Positions 53,514-62,781 of a DNA stretch of 64,000 bases are shown in pieces. Position 1 is the first letter of the stretch; each line of letters opens with the position of its first letter. This stretch comes from Mesorhizobium japonicum MAFF 303099. Its GTDB lineage: Bacteria > Pseudomonadota > Alphaproteobacteria > Rhizobiales > Rhizobiaceae. Location: positions 62,001 to 126,000 of the forward strand of contig NC_002679.1 of NCBI RefSeq assembly GCF_000009625.1, written 5' to 3'. Below the pieces are notes generated by a model. That model saw nothing but the letters and a program-made list of their open reading frames with translations, had not been told where the DNA came from and did not search any database. Position numbers and translations under genes: made by a program.

Positions 53514-55079
53514 TTATTTGCAGATCCAGGAATAGCGGGCGAAATCATAATCGAAGGACTGCATCGGCACGGCATTGAAGCCAGTCAGGCACTTGTCCAT
53601 GGCATGCTGCACCCGCTGAGTCAGCAGGAACACATCCGGCTGCGCTTCGACGATCTTGTGCTGCAATTGCTTGTAGATCTCGGCCTGCTTCTTGACGTCG
53701 ACTGTCGAGCGGGCGTCGTCGATCATCTTGTCGATATCCTTATCCTGCAGCCATTCCATCGACATCCAGGTGCTGGCCGATTTGGAATGGTACTGGGCAT
53801 AAAACATCGAGTCCGGCGAAGGATAGGTCGGACCGAAGAAGATCTGGTTGATCGCCGGCGTCGTCTCCACCTTCGAGGCGAGCTCGGTCACCCGGTTCCA
53901 CGGATTGGATTGTTGGGTCACCTTGAAGCCAATCTGCTCGAGATTGGATTGCATGAGCAGGCCGATTTCTTCTTCGTACTTGGTGCCGGCCTCCCAGCCG
54001 AGCGTGATCGGGATTTCCTGGCCGGCATATTTCGATTGCGCGATCTCCGCCTTTGCCGCTTCGAGGTCGTATTTCTGCTCCGGCAGGTCCGAGGCATAGA
54101 AATCCGAGAACCCGCTTGGCAGCGGGCCGCGCATCTCCCCGCCCGGATAGATGTCGTTGCGGACAGTCTGGTAGTCGGTAGCGAGCGCGATCGCCCGGCG
54201 GATATGCACGTCGTCGGTCGGCGGTACCTTGGTGTTGAGCTTCAGGTAGAAGGCGATCGTCGTGTCCTGACTGACGATATTGAACCGCCCCATTTCCTTA
54301 AGCGCCTTGTAGGTATCGGGGGACTGGAACTGGCTCGACATCGTCAGTTCGCCGGAGGCCGCCAGCGATTTCACCGTTGCCTCGTCATTGGTGATGATGA
54401 AGCGCACCTCGTCGATCGGGCCTTTGCCAAAACCCTTATAGTAGTTCTTGTCGCGCACGATCGTCATCTTCGCGCTGCGGTCCCAGTCCTTGAGCTGATA
54501 GGCACCGGCACCGGCCGCATGGGTGGCGAAATAGGTCTGGCCGTCGTCGCTGCCTTCATTGGCCTTGGCGACCTTGGAATTGACGATGAAGATCGCCGGC
54601 ACCGTGCTCAGGAAGGGCGCGAAGGTCTTTTCGAGCGTGAACTTCACGGTCTTGTCGTCGACGGCGGTCACCGAGCCGGGCCTGAGCACGCCGGCAAACA
54701 GCGTCGCCGGACCTTGGTTGATCTTCAGCAGGCGATTGACGGTGTAGACCACATCGGCGGCGGTGACCGGCGAGCCGTCCGAGAATTTAGCGTCGGCACG
54801 CAGCTTGAACGTCGCCTCCTTGGCATCCGGCGACATCGACCAGCTTTCGGCCAGTTCGGGCACCAAATTGCCCTTGGAATCGACGGTGACCAGGCCGTCA
54901 TAAAGGTTCACGGCAGCCATGTAGTCGGTATAATCGGAGATCTTGGCCGGGTCGATTGTGCTGAAGATTTGCACCGTGTTCATGGTAACGACCGTTTCCG
55001 CGAAAGCAGTGGAAACGCCGGCCGAGCCGATCATCAGCGTCAACGCCGTGGTGGACGCGAAAAATCTGAGCTTGTTCAT
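53514..55079 (-). CDS. Peptide/nickel-class ABC substrate-binding protein (DppA type)
   Basis: A signal peptide (MNKLRFFASTTALTLMIGSAGVSTAFA) precedes a family-5 binding protein of 521 residues. Typical segments are VTMNTVQIFSTIDPAKISDYTDYMAAVNLYDGLVTVD, ATFKLRADAKFSDGSPVTAADVVYTVNRLLK and VHIRRAIALATDYQ. It is the first gene of the transporter-hydantoinase operon. The AT-rich stretch at 55200-55250 upstream probably holds its promoter. The ligand is unknown; the downstream hydantoinase and DUF917 genes suggest a cyclic amide or modified peptide. Confidence 0.95.
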   Translation of the reverse strand: MNKLRFFASTTALTLMIGSAGVSTAFAETVVTMNTVQIFSTIDPAKISDYTDYMAAVNLYDGLVTVDSKGNLVPELAESWSMSPDAKEATFKLRADAKFSDGSPVTAADVVYTVNRLLKINQGPATLFAGVLRPGSVTAVDDKTVKFTLEKTFAPFLSTVPAIFIVNSKVAKANEGSDDGQTYFATHAAGAGAYQLKDWDRSAKMTIVRDKNYYKGFGKGPIDEVRFIITNDEATVKSLAASGELTMSSQFQSPDTYKALKEMGRFNIVSQDTTIAFYLKLNTKVPPTDDVHIRRAIALATDYQTVRNDIYPGGEMRGPLPSGFSDFYASDLPEQKYDLEAAKAEIAQSKYAGQEIPITLGWEAGTKYEEEIGLLMQSNLEQIGFKVTQQSNPWNRVTELASKVETTPAINQIFFGPTYPSPDSMFYAQYHSKSASTWMSMEWLQDKDIDKMIDDARSTVDVKKQAEIYKQLQHKIVEAQPDVFLLTQRVQHAMDKCLTGFNAVPMQSFDYDFARYSWICK

Positions 55080-55542
55080 AGCGACTCCCGGTTAGCTTCG
55101 TTCCCAGCGGCCTTCGGCCGTCTTGTCGATCGTTTGGGGCGACTGCCCCCTCCGCGTTAGAGGCAGAATTGCAGCGAATGGGCGTGGCGACAACGCGGTA
55201 GAAGTCTAGGTTTTCGTCTTAATAGTATAGATTTTTCGAAACTGCCGTCGCATGGCTAGGTCGTCGGTTGGCTGGCGTGAGGTGTTTGCTACACGGCGTC
55301 CTCAGTTGTACGTCAGGCGATGCTTGATGATGTTCGTCAGTTTTTGGCGACGCGGTTCATAGGGTGCGATGCGGTGACAAACAGGTCTAAGCCAAGGCGT
55401 CATAGCAGGCCCGCCGCCAGCCAAGCATCGATTAACCCGATCAGCAATTTGTGGACAGGCGCAGACGTACCAAAGAGCACGCGGAACCGAGTGCGAGCGG
55501 AACATCCGGGCCGATTTACGGCAGACAAAAGCTTGCGGGGCT
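55080..55542. other. Regulatory gap between the binding-protein gene and the LAL regulator
   Basis: No gene is supported. A short partly palindromic AT-rich stretch (TTCGTCTTAATAGTATAGATTTTTCGAA around 55214-55241, in two parts) is the most likely promoter/operator of the operon; assignment is weak. Confidence 0.4.
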
Positions 55543-57981
55543 CTAGCCCACGATCCCGGTAGCCCTGGCGATGCTGATCGCCTCCTGCCGGGTCCGGCAG
55601 CCGAGCTTGCGATAGACGTTGCCCAGATGAAATTTCACCGTCGCCTCGCTGACGCCGAGCATGACGGCGATCGATTTGTTGGCGGCGCCCTCGCAGACGA
55701 TCACCAGAATCTTGTTTTCACGCCGCGACAGTTCGCTGCGGATGCCGGGAACGGGGCTCAGATGGCCGCTGTCGCGCAGTTTGCGGATCACCTGGCGTGC
55801 CGATGACGAAGCGCCGAGGAATTCGCTGATGCGCTTGTTGTCCAACAGTTCGCCGAGGAAAAGTTTCTCCTCGGCAAGCGGCGCGATCGAACCCAGCCGG
55901 GCCGCATCCTCGAACACGCGCAGCAGGATGGCGCGCGCCTTGGTGAGATCCCGCCGACGGCGGTGGATATAGGCGAGCCAGACGTTGACCCCCATACGCT
56001 GCCGGTCCGTAATACTCAAATTGCTCAATGTAGCGGCGAGCAGCGTTTCGATCGGCGGCAGGTCGGGTTGCTCATGCAGGATTTGCCGCAGCCAGGCTAG
56101 CAGCAAGCCGATATCGTCGCGGTCGACCAGGCGGGACACGTCGCCGGGATGGGCGAGCACCCAGTCGCGATCGATTGATGTGGCGATGCTTCTCAGCCGC
56201 GTCGCGGCCTCCGACCAGCGATTGGCATTCTGGAGGATGATCGCCTCGCGGATGCTGACCATGGCCTGGAAGGCATGGTTGGTAATTTGATACACCCGCC
56301 AGCGGTCAAGGAACCCGCGCGCCGCCAGGAGCGAGAAATGGGTGGCCATCGCCTGGCTGCCATAGAGCAGGGTGAATTCCATAAGGCTCGGCCAGATCTC
56401 GCCATGCGAAAAATCGTCGATTTCGGTGTTGAGGAAGCGCGCCAAAGATTCGGCCCGGCCGCCGTCATAGTCGACGCAAGCCTCCAAGAGCGCCTGTAGC
56501 CGCATGTCGTTCAGCGTTTCGAACGGCACCTCCGAGAGGCTCTTCGCCGACAGCATCGCATGTTTGCCGGCCGCGATCGTGTCGCCTTTCATCAACGCCA
56601 TCATCGCCTGGTGGAGGCTGATATAGAAGCTGAGTATCGGCGCATGGGCGGACTGATAGTGATGCATGGCCCGCTGCGCCATCTGCTCGGCCTTGGCGAA
56701 TTCGCGGCGGCGGATGTAATATTCCAGCATCGAATTGTAAAAAGTGCCGCGGAAGAGATGCGCGTCACCCGGGAATTCGGCAATCAAGTTGAAAAGTGTG
56801 GCGAGCAGTTCCTCACTGAACTGGTGATCCTCATAGATTAGCATCAGGAAGCGGAATTCCCGGAACTCGCGGGAGAACAGCGTGCGCGAGGCGAACACGG
56901 TCTCGACATCGTTGGCGCTGTCGCCGAACCGGTCGGCGATCAGCCGCCGTGCCCGGGAAATATCCCCGCGCTTGAGCGACGGCAGCGCCAGCGACAGGAC
57001 AAGGATTTCGCGTTGATGCGCGAAGCTAGCAGGGAAGCCGGCAAGCACGCGGTCGTTTGCGGCAGTGCCGTGGAAGTAGATGAAGAACAGGCCGCCGGCG
57101 CGGTTGAACTCGGCCAGCGCCTTGTCGTAAAAGCCGACCTGTTGGTATGTGGTGATCGCATCCACCGGCCTTGCGTGTTCGGCATAGGTTTCGGCAATCG
57201 CATTGGCGCCCGCAGGTGTCGACAGGCGCTCCGATATCACCGCCTCGACAGCTGAGGACAAGTGGCTGGAAAGACCCTGCGCGCAAAGCTGAAGCCGGCG
57301 ATTCTGTCCCACCCGCGCTATCGGAAAAAGTCCATCACTGCTGCGAGGCGGTAGAGCGGCACCTTCGGCAAGCAGCTTCAGATCGACCAATTCTTCGTCA
57401 ACCATATCAGCGAGAAACTCGAAGCGCAGGAACTGCGACAGGTTGCCAGAGCTGTCGCCGCGGAAAGCAATGAGCGGCCATCCACCCGAAACCGCCATTA
57501 TCCGCTTCGCCTGCTTCGGTCCAAATAATCGCTCGCCCTCCTCGGCGGAAACCAGCAGCATCTCCCGATCCAGCACATGTGCCGCGCCATAGGCGAGAGC
57601 GCGGGGCAGGCCTGGTATTTCCGTGTCCGGGCGTTTAGCGATTATGGCCCGGCTGCCGCCTGACAGAAGCTGCTCCGGCAACGGTCCCGCAATCGCGTGG
57701 GGCGGGATGTCCCACAGCGCAAGCCTGTTGGTTTGCAGCTTCGGCGGGTTGGCGTCGGCATGAACCCTGAGCTTTTTCTGCCCGGCGATCTGGTCCAAAA
57801 TCACCGACTTGCCCATGCCGGCGGGGGCCTCTAGGACGACAATCGCCTCAGGGCGGCCCAGAATCTGGTGGACGATCGCCGTGCGTGGGAAGTCCGCATT
57901 TATGCGATATCTATGCGCCCGTGCCCCAGGTGGCGCAATATTTGCGATACTGGATGCCCGACTGACGGCAAGCGATGTCAT
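55543..57981 (-). CDS. LAL (MalT-like) LuxR-family regulator, 812 residues
   Basis: The N-terminal part has an ATPase-type P-loop (VVLEAPAGMGKSVILDQIAG, GMGKS at 55-59). The central 450 residues are helical, TPR-like repeats as in MalT. The C-terminus is a LuxR helix-turn-helix (LSRRENKILVIVCEGAANKSIAVMLGVSEATVKFHLGNVYRKLGCRTRQEAI). The ATPase domain looks shorter than in MalT. It lies directly upstream of the transporter-hydantoinase operon on the same strand and is the obvious candidate activator, perhaps sensing the imported substrate (inference). Confidence 0.92.
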   Translation of the reverse strand: MTSLAVSRASSIANIAPPGARAHRYRINADFPRTAIVHQILGRPEAIVVLEAPAGMGKSVILDQIAGQKKLRVHADANPPKLQTNRLALWDIPPHAIAGPLPEQLLSGGSRAIIAKRPDTEIPGLPRALAYGAAHVLDREMLLVSAEEGERLFGPKQAKRIMAVSGGWPLIAFRGDSSGNLSQFLRFEFLADMVDEELVDLKLLAEGAALPPRSSDGLFPIARVGQNRRLQLCAQGLSSHLSSAVEAVISERLSTPAGANAIAETYAEHARPVDAITTYQQVGFYDKALAEFNRAGGLFFIYFHGTAANDRVLAGFPASFAHQREILVLSLALPSLKRGDISRARRLIADRFGDSANDVETVFASRTLFSREFREFRFLMLIYEDHQFSEELLATLFNLIAEFPGDAHLFRGTFYNSMLEYYIRRREFAKAEQMAQRAMHHYQSAHAPILSFYISLHQAMMALMKGDTIAAGKHAMLSAKSLSEVPFETLNDMRLQALLEACVDYDGGRAESLARFLNTEIDDFSHGEIWPSLMEFTLLYGSQAMATHFSLLAARGFLDRWRVYQITNHAFQAMVSIREAIILQNANRWSEAATRLRSIATSIDRDWVLAHPGDVSRLVDRDDIGLLLAWLRQILHEQPDLPPIETLLAATLSNLSITDRQRMGVNVWLAYIHRRRRDLTKARAILLRVFEDAARLGSIAPLAEEKLFLGELLDNKRISEFLGASSSARQVIRKLRDSGHLSPVPGIRSELSRRENKILVIVCEGAANKSIAVMLGVSEATVKFHLGNVYRKLGCRTRQEAISIARATGIVG

Positions 57982-58232
57982 CAGGTATGGGTTTTGTCAC
58001 ATTAGGTCCCTCTGCCTGCGGAGCCTTGGGGCATCTTTAGTTTCAGGCAACGCCGCTTTGCCGCCGGTCCAGATACCAAAGATCGCCGCGACGCGAGAGC
58101 CGGCCATTCGTTTCCATGCCGGCTCTTAAGAACAAAAGACCCCCAGGGACTTGATGTGACGACACCGCGCCAGCAATCCGCCGTCATGACAACACCGATG
58201 AGTACGTCGGCGCCTCGTTCGTATATGAGAGG

Positions 58233-59408
58233 TCAGGCAGCGGCCGCGCCGGGCTGATTGATGCGCCCGAGAGCCTGCTCGAGATCCGCAATGAGATCGC
58301 AAGGCTCCTCCAGGCCAATATTGAGCCGTACAAGGCGGCCGTCATAGTCCTTGCCCAGTCGGTCAAGCTTTGGATAGAGGATCGCCAGTGCGGTTGTGCC
58401 GCCCCAGCTGAAGCCAATTTTGAACAACCTCAAACTGTCAACAAAGGCTTCGACCTGCCCAGGGTCAACCTCACGGCGGAACAGGATCGAGAACACGCTG
58501 GCCGAGCCTGTGAAGTCGCGCTGCCAAAACTTGTGGCCCGGGCATGACGGGAGCGCGGGATGAAAGACGGCTTCGATTCCAGGCTGGGCAACCAGCCAAT
58601 TGGCGACCTGCAGCGTCGATGATTCGAGGCGCTCCAGTCGCACGCCGAGCGTCTGTAGCCCACGCAAGGCAAGGCTTGCATCATCCGGGGAGACGGCCGC
58701 GCCGAGCTGCTTCAGCACGGGTCCGACCGCGTCGTACGCCGCTTGCGTCCCGACTGACACCGTGCCGAGCAGAAGGTCGCTGTGGCCCCCTACGTACTTC
58801 GTGAGCGCCTGCATGCTGACATCTACGCCCTTGGCGAAGGCGTCGAACAGCACACCGGCTGCGTAGGTATTGTCGAGGGCAACCGGCACCCCCCGGGCAT
58901 GCGCCGCTGCCACTATGGCTGGCACGTCTTGTATCTCCATCGTCACCGAGCCTGGGCTTTCGGTCCAGATCAGCGCCGTGTTGTCACGGATGAGGGCCGA
59001 AATGCCCCCGCCGATCAGAGGGTCATAGGCTTCGACCTCGATGTTGAGCCGTGCGAGCAGACCGTCCGCGAGCTCGCGGTTGGGCCCATAGGCGGAAGCT
59101 GGTACGAGCGCGTGACTGCCAGCCTTGCAGAAGGCGAAATAGATCAAGGTAATAGCAGCTTGGCCGCCGGGTACAACGAAGCTGTGGCGTGCACCCTCCA
59201 GTTCCGCAATACGCGCTCCAAGTTCCAGCACGGTAGGCGTTCCATACAGGCCGTACGTATAACCGACCTCGCTCTGACGCCAATCGTCTGCCGCATCGGC
59301 CTGCCGCTCGAACAGAATGGTCGAAGCCCGATAGGTCGGCGTCACGAGCGAGCGAAACCCTGACGGGGCCTGAGCGGTCGGGTGAATAAGCTTCGAGCGC
59401 CAGTGCAT
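58233..59408 (-). CDS. Cys/Met-metabolism PLP enzyme (cystathionine beta-lyase family)
   Basis: The 391-residue product has the family features: TPTYRASTILFE, YTYGLYGTPTVLELGARIAELEGARHSFVVPGGQAAI, the cofactor Asp in VALDNTYAAGVLFD, and the Schiff-base Lys in SMQALTKYVGGHSD. The C-terminal FKIGFSWGGTTAL segment is typical of MetC-type proteins. Reaction choice between beta-lyase, gamma-synthase and related activities cannot be read off. Some members of this family act on other amino acids. It has no operon partner; about 470 bases of non-coding DNA precede it. Confidence 0.92.
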   Translation of the reverse strand: MHWRSKLIHPTAQAPSGFRSLVTPTYRASTILFERQADAADDWRQSEVGYTYGLYGTPTVLELGARIAELEGARHSFVVPGGQAAITLIYFAFCKAGSHALVPASAYGPNRELADGLLARLNIEVEAYDPLIGGGISALIRDNTALIWTESPGSVTMEIQDVPAIVAAAHARGVPVALDNTYAAGVLFDAFAKGVDVSMQALTKYVGGHSDLLLGTVSVGTQAAYDAVGPVLKQLGAAVSPDDASLALRGLQTLGVRLERLESSTLQVANWLVAQPGIEAVFHPALPSCPGHKFWQRDFTGSASVFSILFRREVDPGQVEAFVDSLRLFKIGFSWGGTTALAILYPKLDRLGKDYDGRLVRLNIGLEEPCDLIADLEQALGRINQPGAAAA

Positions 59409-59877
59409 GGTGGCCTTTTCCCTGGATTATCTACGGATAGCTATGCCTGGGTGTGACGTTTGTCAGTGTCTATACTTTCGGCGACTGCGATCCTCTTCAC
59501 CCTTTGCGGGAGAGAACGTATTGCACGAAGGACGATAAGTGTGCGCGTTTTTTGCCCGGTGAATGAAATTTTTTTGCATTTGCCTGAACAACGATAACCT
59601 ATTCATCTTCGGTCCTTGTAATCCATCAGAACAACGATCAAATCGCTTGGCTGGACTGCGCGGCGCGAACGGAAAAGGGCAGTGATACGAATCTCGGTCC
59701 GGTGCCAGACCTTCATTTCAGCACAGTATCCGGACAACATGCTTGAGGACTCGCGGCTGCATACATTGGCGGATGAACATCTCGAAGATCTTGCGCCCGC
59801 GACCGGGGAGAGAGTCAATGCGATTTGCCGTCAACTATATCGAACGAGAAAACACATATCGTAGTGCATACCCGCAC
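59409..59877. other. Intergenic stretch, nothing recognised
   Basis: AT-rich near 59560-59600, which probably holds the promoter of the PLP-enzyme gene. The Lrp-type gene that follows reads in the same direction and may control it. No gene supported. Confidence 0.4.
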
Positions 59878-60372
59878 TCACTCAGTGGCCAATGGAATAG
59901 TAAGACCGACCTTGACCCGATCCATCACCACCGTGGAGCGAAACCATTTGACGTCTTCGCTCGTGTAAAACAGTCGATGTGCGATGCGGTTATATTCCTC
60001 CATCGTTGCGACTGATAAGATGAGAACGAAATCTGCTTCGCCAGCTACATAGTAGCATTGCTGCACTTCAGGGCCCGAGAACCGTCTTTTGATTTCATTT
60101 AGCAGGTCTAACTGCACCCGATCTATGTGGACTTCCACGATCACTGTAATGGGTTTTCCCACCAAAGTTGAGTCGACGAGTGCGACATGTGCGGTGATGA
60201 CGCCAACTTCCTCCAATCTACGAAGGCGGCGCTGGACGGCCGCAGTAGAGCGGTTCACACGTTCAGCGATAACGCGAAGAGGAGTTTCCCTGTCCCGCTG
60301 CACAATATCTAAAATAGCCAGATCAAATTCGTCGAGATCGACTGACCTCTTCGCACTGTGTGATCTAACCAT
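59878..60372 (-). CDS. Lrp/AsnC-family regulator
   Basis: The 164-residue product has the standard layout: N-terminal helix-turn-helix (VDLDEFDLAILDIVQRDRETPLRVIAERVNRSTAAVQRRLRRLEEVGVITAHVALVD) and a C-terminal RAM ligand domain (VIVEVHIDR, VQQCYYVAGEADFVLILSVATMEEYNR, VKWFRSTVVMDRVK). A 16-residue basic extension precedes the core. It stands upstream of the cystathionine-lyase-like gene on the same strand and may regulate it in response to an amino acid. Start chosen at ATG 60372. Confidence 0.94.
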   Translation of the reverse strand: MVRSHSAKRSVDLDEFDLAILDIVQRDRETPLRVIAERVNRSTAAVQRRLRRLEEVGVITAHVALVDSTLVGKPITVIVEVHIDRVQLDLLNEIKRRFSGPEVQQCYYVAGEADFVLILSVATMEEYNRIAHRLFYTSEDVKWFRSTVVMDRVKVGLTIPLATE

Positions 60373-60507
60373 GAGATTTTTCTCGTTCTCTGCCTCGAAT
60401 TCAAGAGCGCGGGCGCCTTACAATAAAAAACAAAGACGCAAACGAGGAGAACCAGAAAACCCGATAACCGTAACATAGGGGTGAGGCGCCTTCGCCAAGG
60501 ACGCACC

Positions 60508-61071
60508 TCATATGGTCTCGCCAAGTTGTGCGGTGAGCACGGCAAGGAGGCGTTCCCCGGCAATCTCCAGCTGACCGGAATTGTCGATATGCAGCACATC
60601 TCCACCTTCGATGCTTTGCTGTTCGCTCCGAAGCAGCCGCTGCCTGATGCTCTCCAGATTTTCCCGCCCCCGTTCGACCAGACGCAACGCCAAAACGTCC
60701 ATGGGCGCGGTAATATTGACGACGAGCAATTGCGGGTATTTCCTCCGCGCTTCCGGCAGGACGGCTCGAGAGCCATTGGCTACCACGACATCGCCGCGTT
60801 CGAGCCATTCGTCGATGTCCGATGGGATTCCGTAGGAAAGGCCGTGCGCCTGCCAACGGAGCGAGAACCCACCTTCGCGAGCACGATGGTCGAATTCGAT
60901 CGTATCGACAGGTTCGTGATCCTCGCCGATACTTGCCGGGCGGCTGATGATCCGGCGTACGAAGTGAATACGCGGAACGGCCCTAAGACGATCGCGCGCA
61001 AAGTCGATAAGGGTATCCTTGCCGGCGCCGCTGGGACCGACGACAAGGACAAAACCGCCAGACAATTTCAT
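60508..61071 (-). CDS. phnN: Ribose 1,5-bisphosphate phosphokinase PhnN
   Basis: PhnN makes PRPP from ribose 1,5-bisphosphate in the carbon-phosphorus lyase path. The 187-residue protein starts MKLSGGFVLVVGPSGAGKDTLIDFARDRL with the P-loop GPSGAGKDT, then FVRRIISRPASIGEDHEPVD and FSLRWQAHGLSYGIP, typical of PhnN rather than guanylate kinase. It follows the DUF1045 gene by 4 bases. The C-P lyase genes phnGHIJKL are not in the window. With the upstream ABC genes it points to use of a phosphonate substrate or to PRPP salvage. Confidence 0.93.
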   Translation of the reverse strand: MKLSGGFVLVVGPSGAGKDTLIDFARDRLRAVPRIHFVRRIISRPASIGEDHEPVDTIEFDHRAREGGFSLRWQAHGLSYGIPSDIDEWLERGDVVVANGSRAVLPEARRKYPQLLVVNITAPMDVLALRLVERGRENLESIRQRLLRSEQQSIEGGDVLHIDNSGQLEIAGERLLAVLTAQLGETI

Positions 61072-61075
61072 GGCT

Positions 61076-61798
61076 TCAAACCACCGACGTAAGGGCCGCG
61101 CCGGTCTTCAGTGCGAACTGCGATCGGACCGCGAAATCGGCACCACGGTGTTCCTGCACGAAGAGCGACAGGGTGTCGATATGATAATCTTCGGATAGAT
61201 ACGGCCCGAACCTCTCCTCCAGGCGTGCCCGCGTTGCGGCGCGCCCGTTTTCGGGTACGCGATCGGTCAAGGTCAGGTGGAAGCGAAACCGGCCCAAGAC
61301 GTAGGGGTAGCCCCAGGTGACGAGGTTGGTCATCTCGACCTCGTCGAATTGGCGGCTCATGCGCCGCTCGAGCTCGTCTCCATCCATTGGTGCCCGAAAA
61401 CAGTCAAATTCTTCGACGATCTGCGCCGCAAACCCGCGCAAGGCCGGGATGGGACTGACGGGAACGAGCGCGAAGAAACCGTCAATGAGATCTATTTTCA
61501 ATGGCCCGATCGGGCAGGCCGGCCGTGACGCTGCAAACCCACCGAGCGCCTCCTCCAAATCCTCGGCCGAAGCGCCTTCTCTCAACCGGAAGGGTGCCTT
61601 GAGTGTCGCGTGAAAGCCGTACCGGCGCGGTTCCGACGTGAGAAGGACCTCGCCCTCGGGTCGGGCGTCTCCGCCAACTTCAACCCTGCCGAACGCATCG
61701 CGGCCGAGCCAATGTACTGCGGCGGCCGTCAGCGGGTGTTCAGGCCTTGGCGCGTAGTAGATTGCGTATCGGCGTTCACTCGGTTGGGCACAACTCAT
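61076..61798 (-). CDS. DUF1045 2H phosphoesterase-type phosphonate-metabolism protein
   Basis: The 240-residue product begins RRYAIYYAPRPEHPLTAAAVHWLGRDAF, the usual DUF1045 start, and has the two HxT motifs of the 2H fold: YGFHATLKAPF and FRFHLTLTD. DUF1045 proteins are found beside C-P lyase and PhnN genes in rhizobia and are annotated as phosphonate-metabolism proteins; they may open a cyclic phosphate intermediate. Here it is directly followed by phnN, which supports that context. It lies about 90 bases after the DppC-type permease gene. Confidence 0.93.
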   Translation of the reverse strand: MSCAQPSERRYAIYYAPRPEHPLTAAAVHWLGRDAFGRVEVGGDARPEGEVLLTSEPRRYGFHATLKAPFRLREGASAEDLEEALGGFAASRPACPIGPLKIDLIDGFFALVPVSPIPALRGFAAQIVEEFDCFRAPMDGDELERRMSRQFDEVEMTNLVTWGYPYVLGRFRFHLTLTDRVPENGRAATRARLEERFGPYLSEDYHIDTLSLFVQEHRGADFAVRSQFALKTGAALTSVV

Positions 61799-61890
61799 AC
61801 TGATGCCTTCATGGGAAGTGGAAACACTGCAACACTTTCGGGTGGACGAGCGTGCTCAATGTGCGGTCGTGGCCTCGTCAAGGCGATCGC

Positions 61891-62781
61891 TCAACGGGCA
61901 CTTTCGCTGGTGGGATCGGCGCGGTCCCGCAGCCAATCACCGACAATGGAAATCGATAGCGCAGTTAGCATGATAACGGCGCTCGGGATGAAGACGAGCC
62001 AAGGCGCTCCTTCCATATAGTCGCGCGCAGCTCCAAGCATGTTGCCAAGGCTCGACAGCGGTGGCTGCACACCAAGTCCAAGGAATGACAGGCTCGTTTC
62101 GAGCAAGATGACTTCGGGCAGATTGAGCGTCATAGCGACGATCACGCTGGAGGCAACGTTAGGAAGGATGTGCAGTGCATACACGCGCATAGGCGAAGCA
62201 CCGATATCCCGCACCGCAATTGTGTAGCCCTGCTCGGATGCTGACAGAGCCAGTCCGCGGCAGAGGCGGGCGATGCGCTCCCATCCAAAAAAGCCCAGGA
62301 GCACCGTGAAAAGGACGAGACTATTGCCGAAAAAGGCGAGAACGGCCAGCGCGACGATCATGAAGGGAATAGCGGCCTGAGCATCGATCAGCATCAGGAT
62401 GATCTGCTCAAGACGACCCCGGCTGTGGGCTGCAAGGAACCCAAGCCCGATACCAATGGCTGCCGCGATGAATGTCGAAATTAGCCCGATCGTCATGCTC
62501 GTTCGGATCGACAAACACAGACGCGAAAGCGTATCGCGGCCCAACTGGTCGGTTCCAAGAGGATGCTTCCAGTCTCCCCCGGCCAGGAAAACGGGAGGGC
62601 GAAGGCGTGCACGCAAATCCGTCGCCGCTATGTCAAAGGGAGCGAGATGGTTTGCCAACAGCGCGATTACACCCATGACCGCGATCCAGAGAATTGCGAG
62701 GAGCACTGAAGGAGGAAAACGCCGCGCCATGCGGCGCCACGTGGGCATAGAGCGAGCCGCCACCGTAGCCATCTGGGTCAT
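61891..62781 (-). CDS. Peptide/nickel-class ABC permease (DppC type), second system
   Basis: The 296-residue protein has the DppC motif HPLGTDQLGRDTLSRLCLSIRTSMTIGL, an N-terminal membrane helix (SVLLAILWIAVMGVIALLANH), the EAA loop EQGYTIAVRDIGASPMRVYALHILPN and the C-terminal LSFLGLGVQPPLSSLGNML. It overlaps the DppB-type permease by 4 bases. DUF1045 and phnN follow, so this transporter may import a phosphonate-containing or peptide-linked substrate. Confidence 0.94.
   Translation of the reverse strand: MTQMATVAARSMPTWRRMARRFPPSVLLAILWIAVMGVIALLANHLAPFDIAATDLRARLRPPVFLAGGDWKHPLGTDQLGRDTLSRLCLSIRTSMTIGLISTFIAAAIGIGLGFLAAHSRGRLEQIILMLIDAQAAIPFMIVALAVLAFFGNSLVLFTVLLGFFGWERIARLCRGLALSASEQGYTIAVRDIGASPMRVYALHILPNVASSVIVAMTLNLPEVILLETSLSFLGLGVQPPLSSLGNMLGAARDYMEGAPWLVFIPSAVIMLTALSISIVGDWLRDRADPTSESAR

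Noticed and set aside
53400..55160. 586-residue plus-strand frame opposite the binding-protein gene
   Set aside because: Antisense shadow of the DppA-type gene, which has a signal peptide and family motifs.
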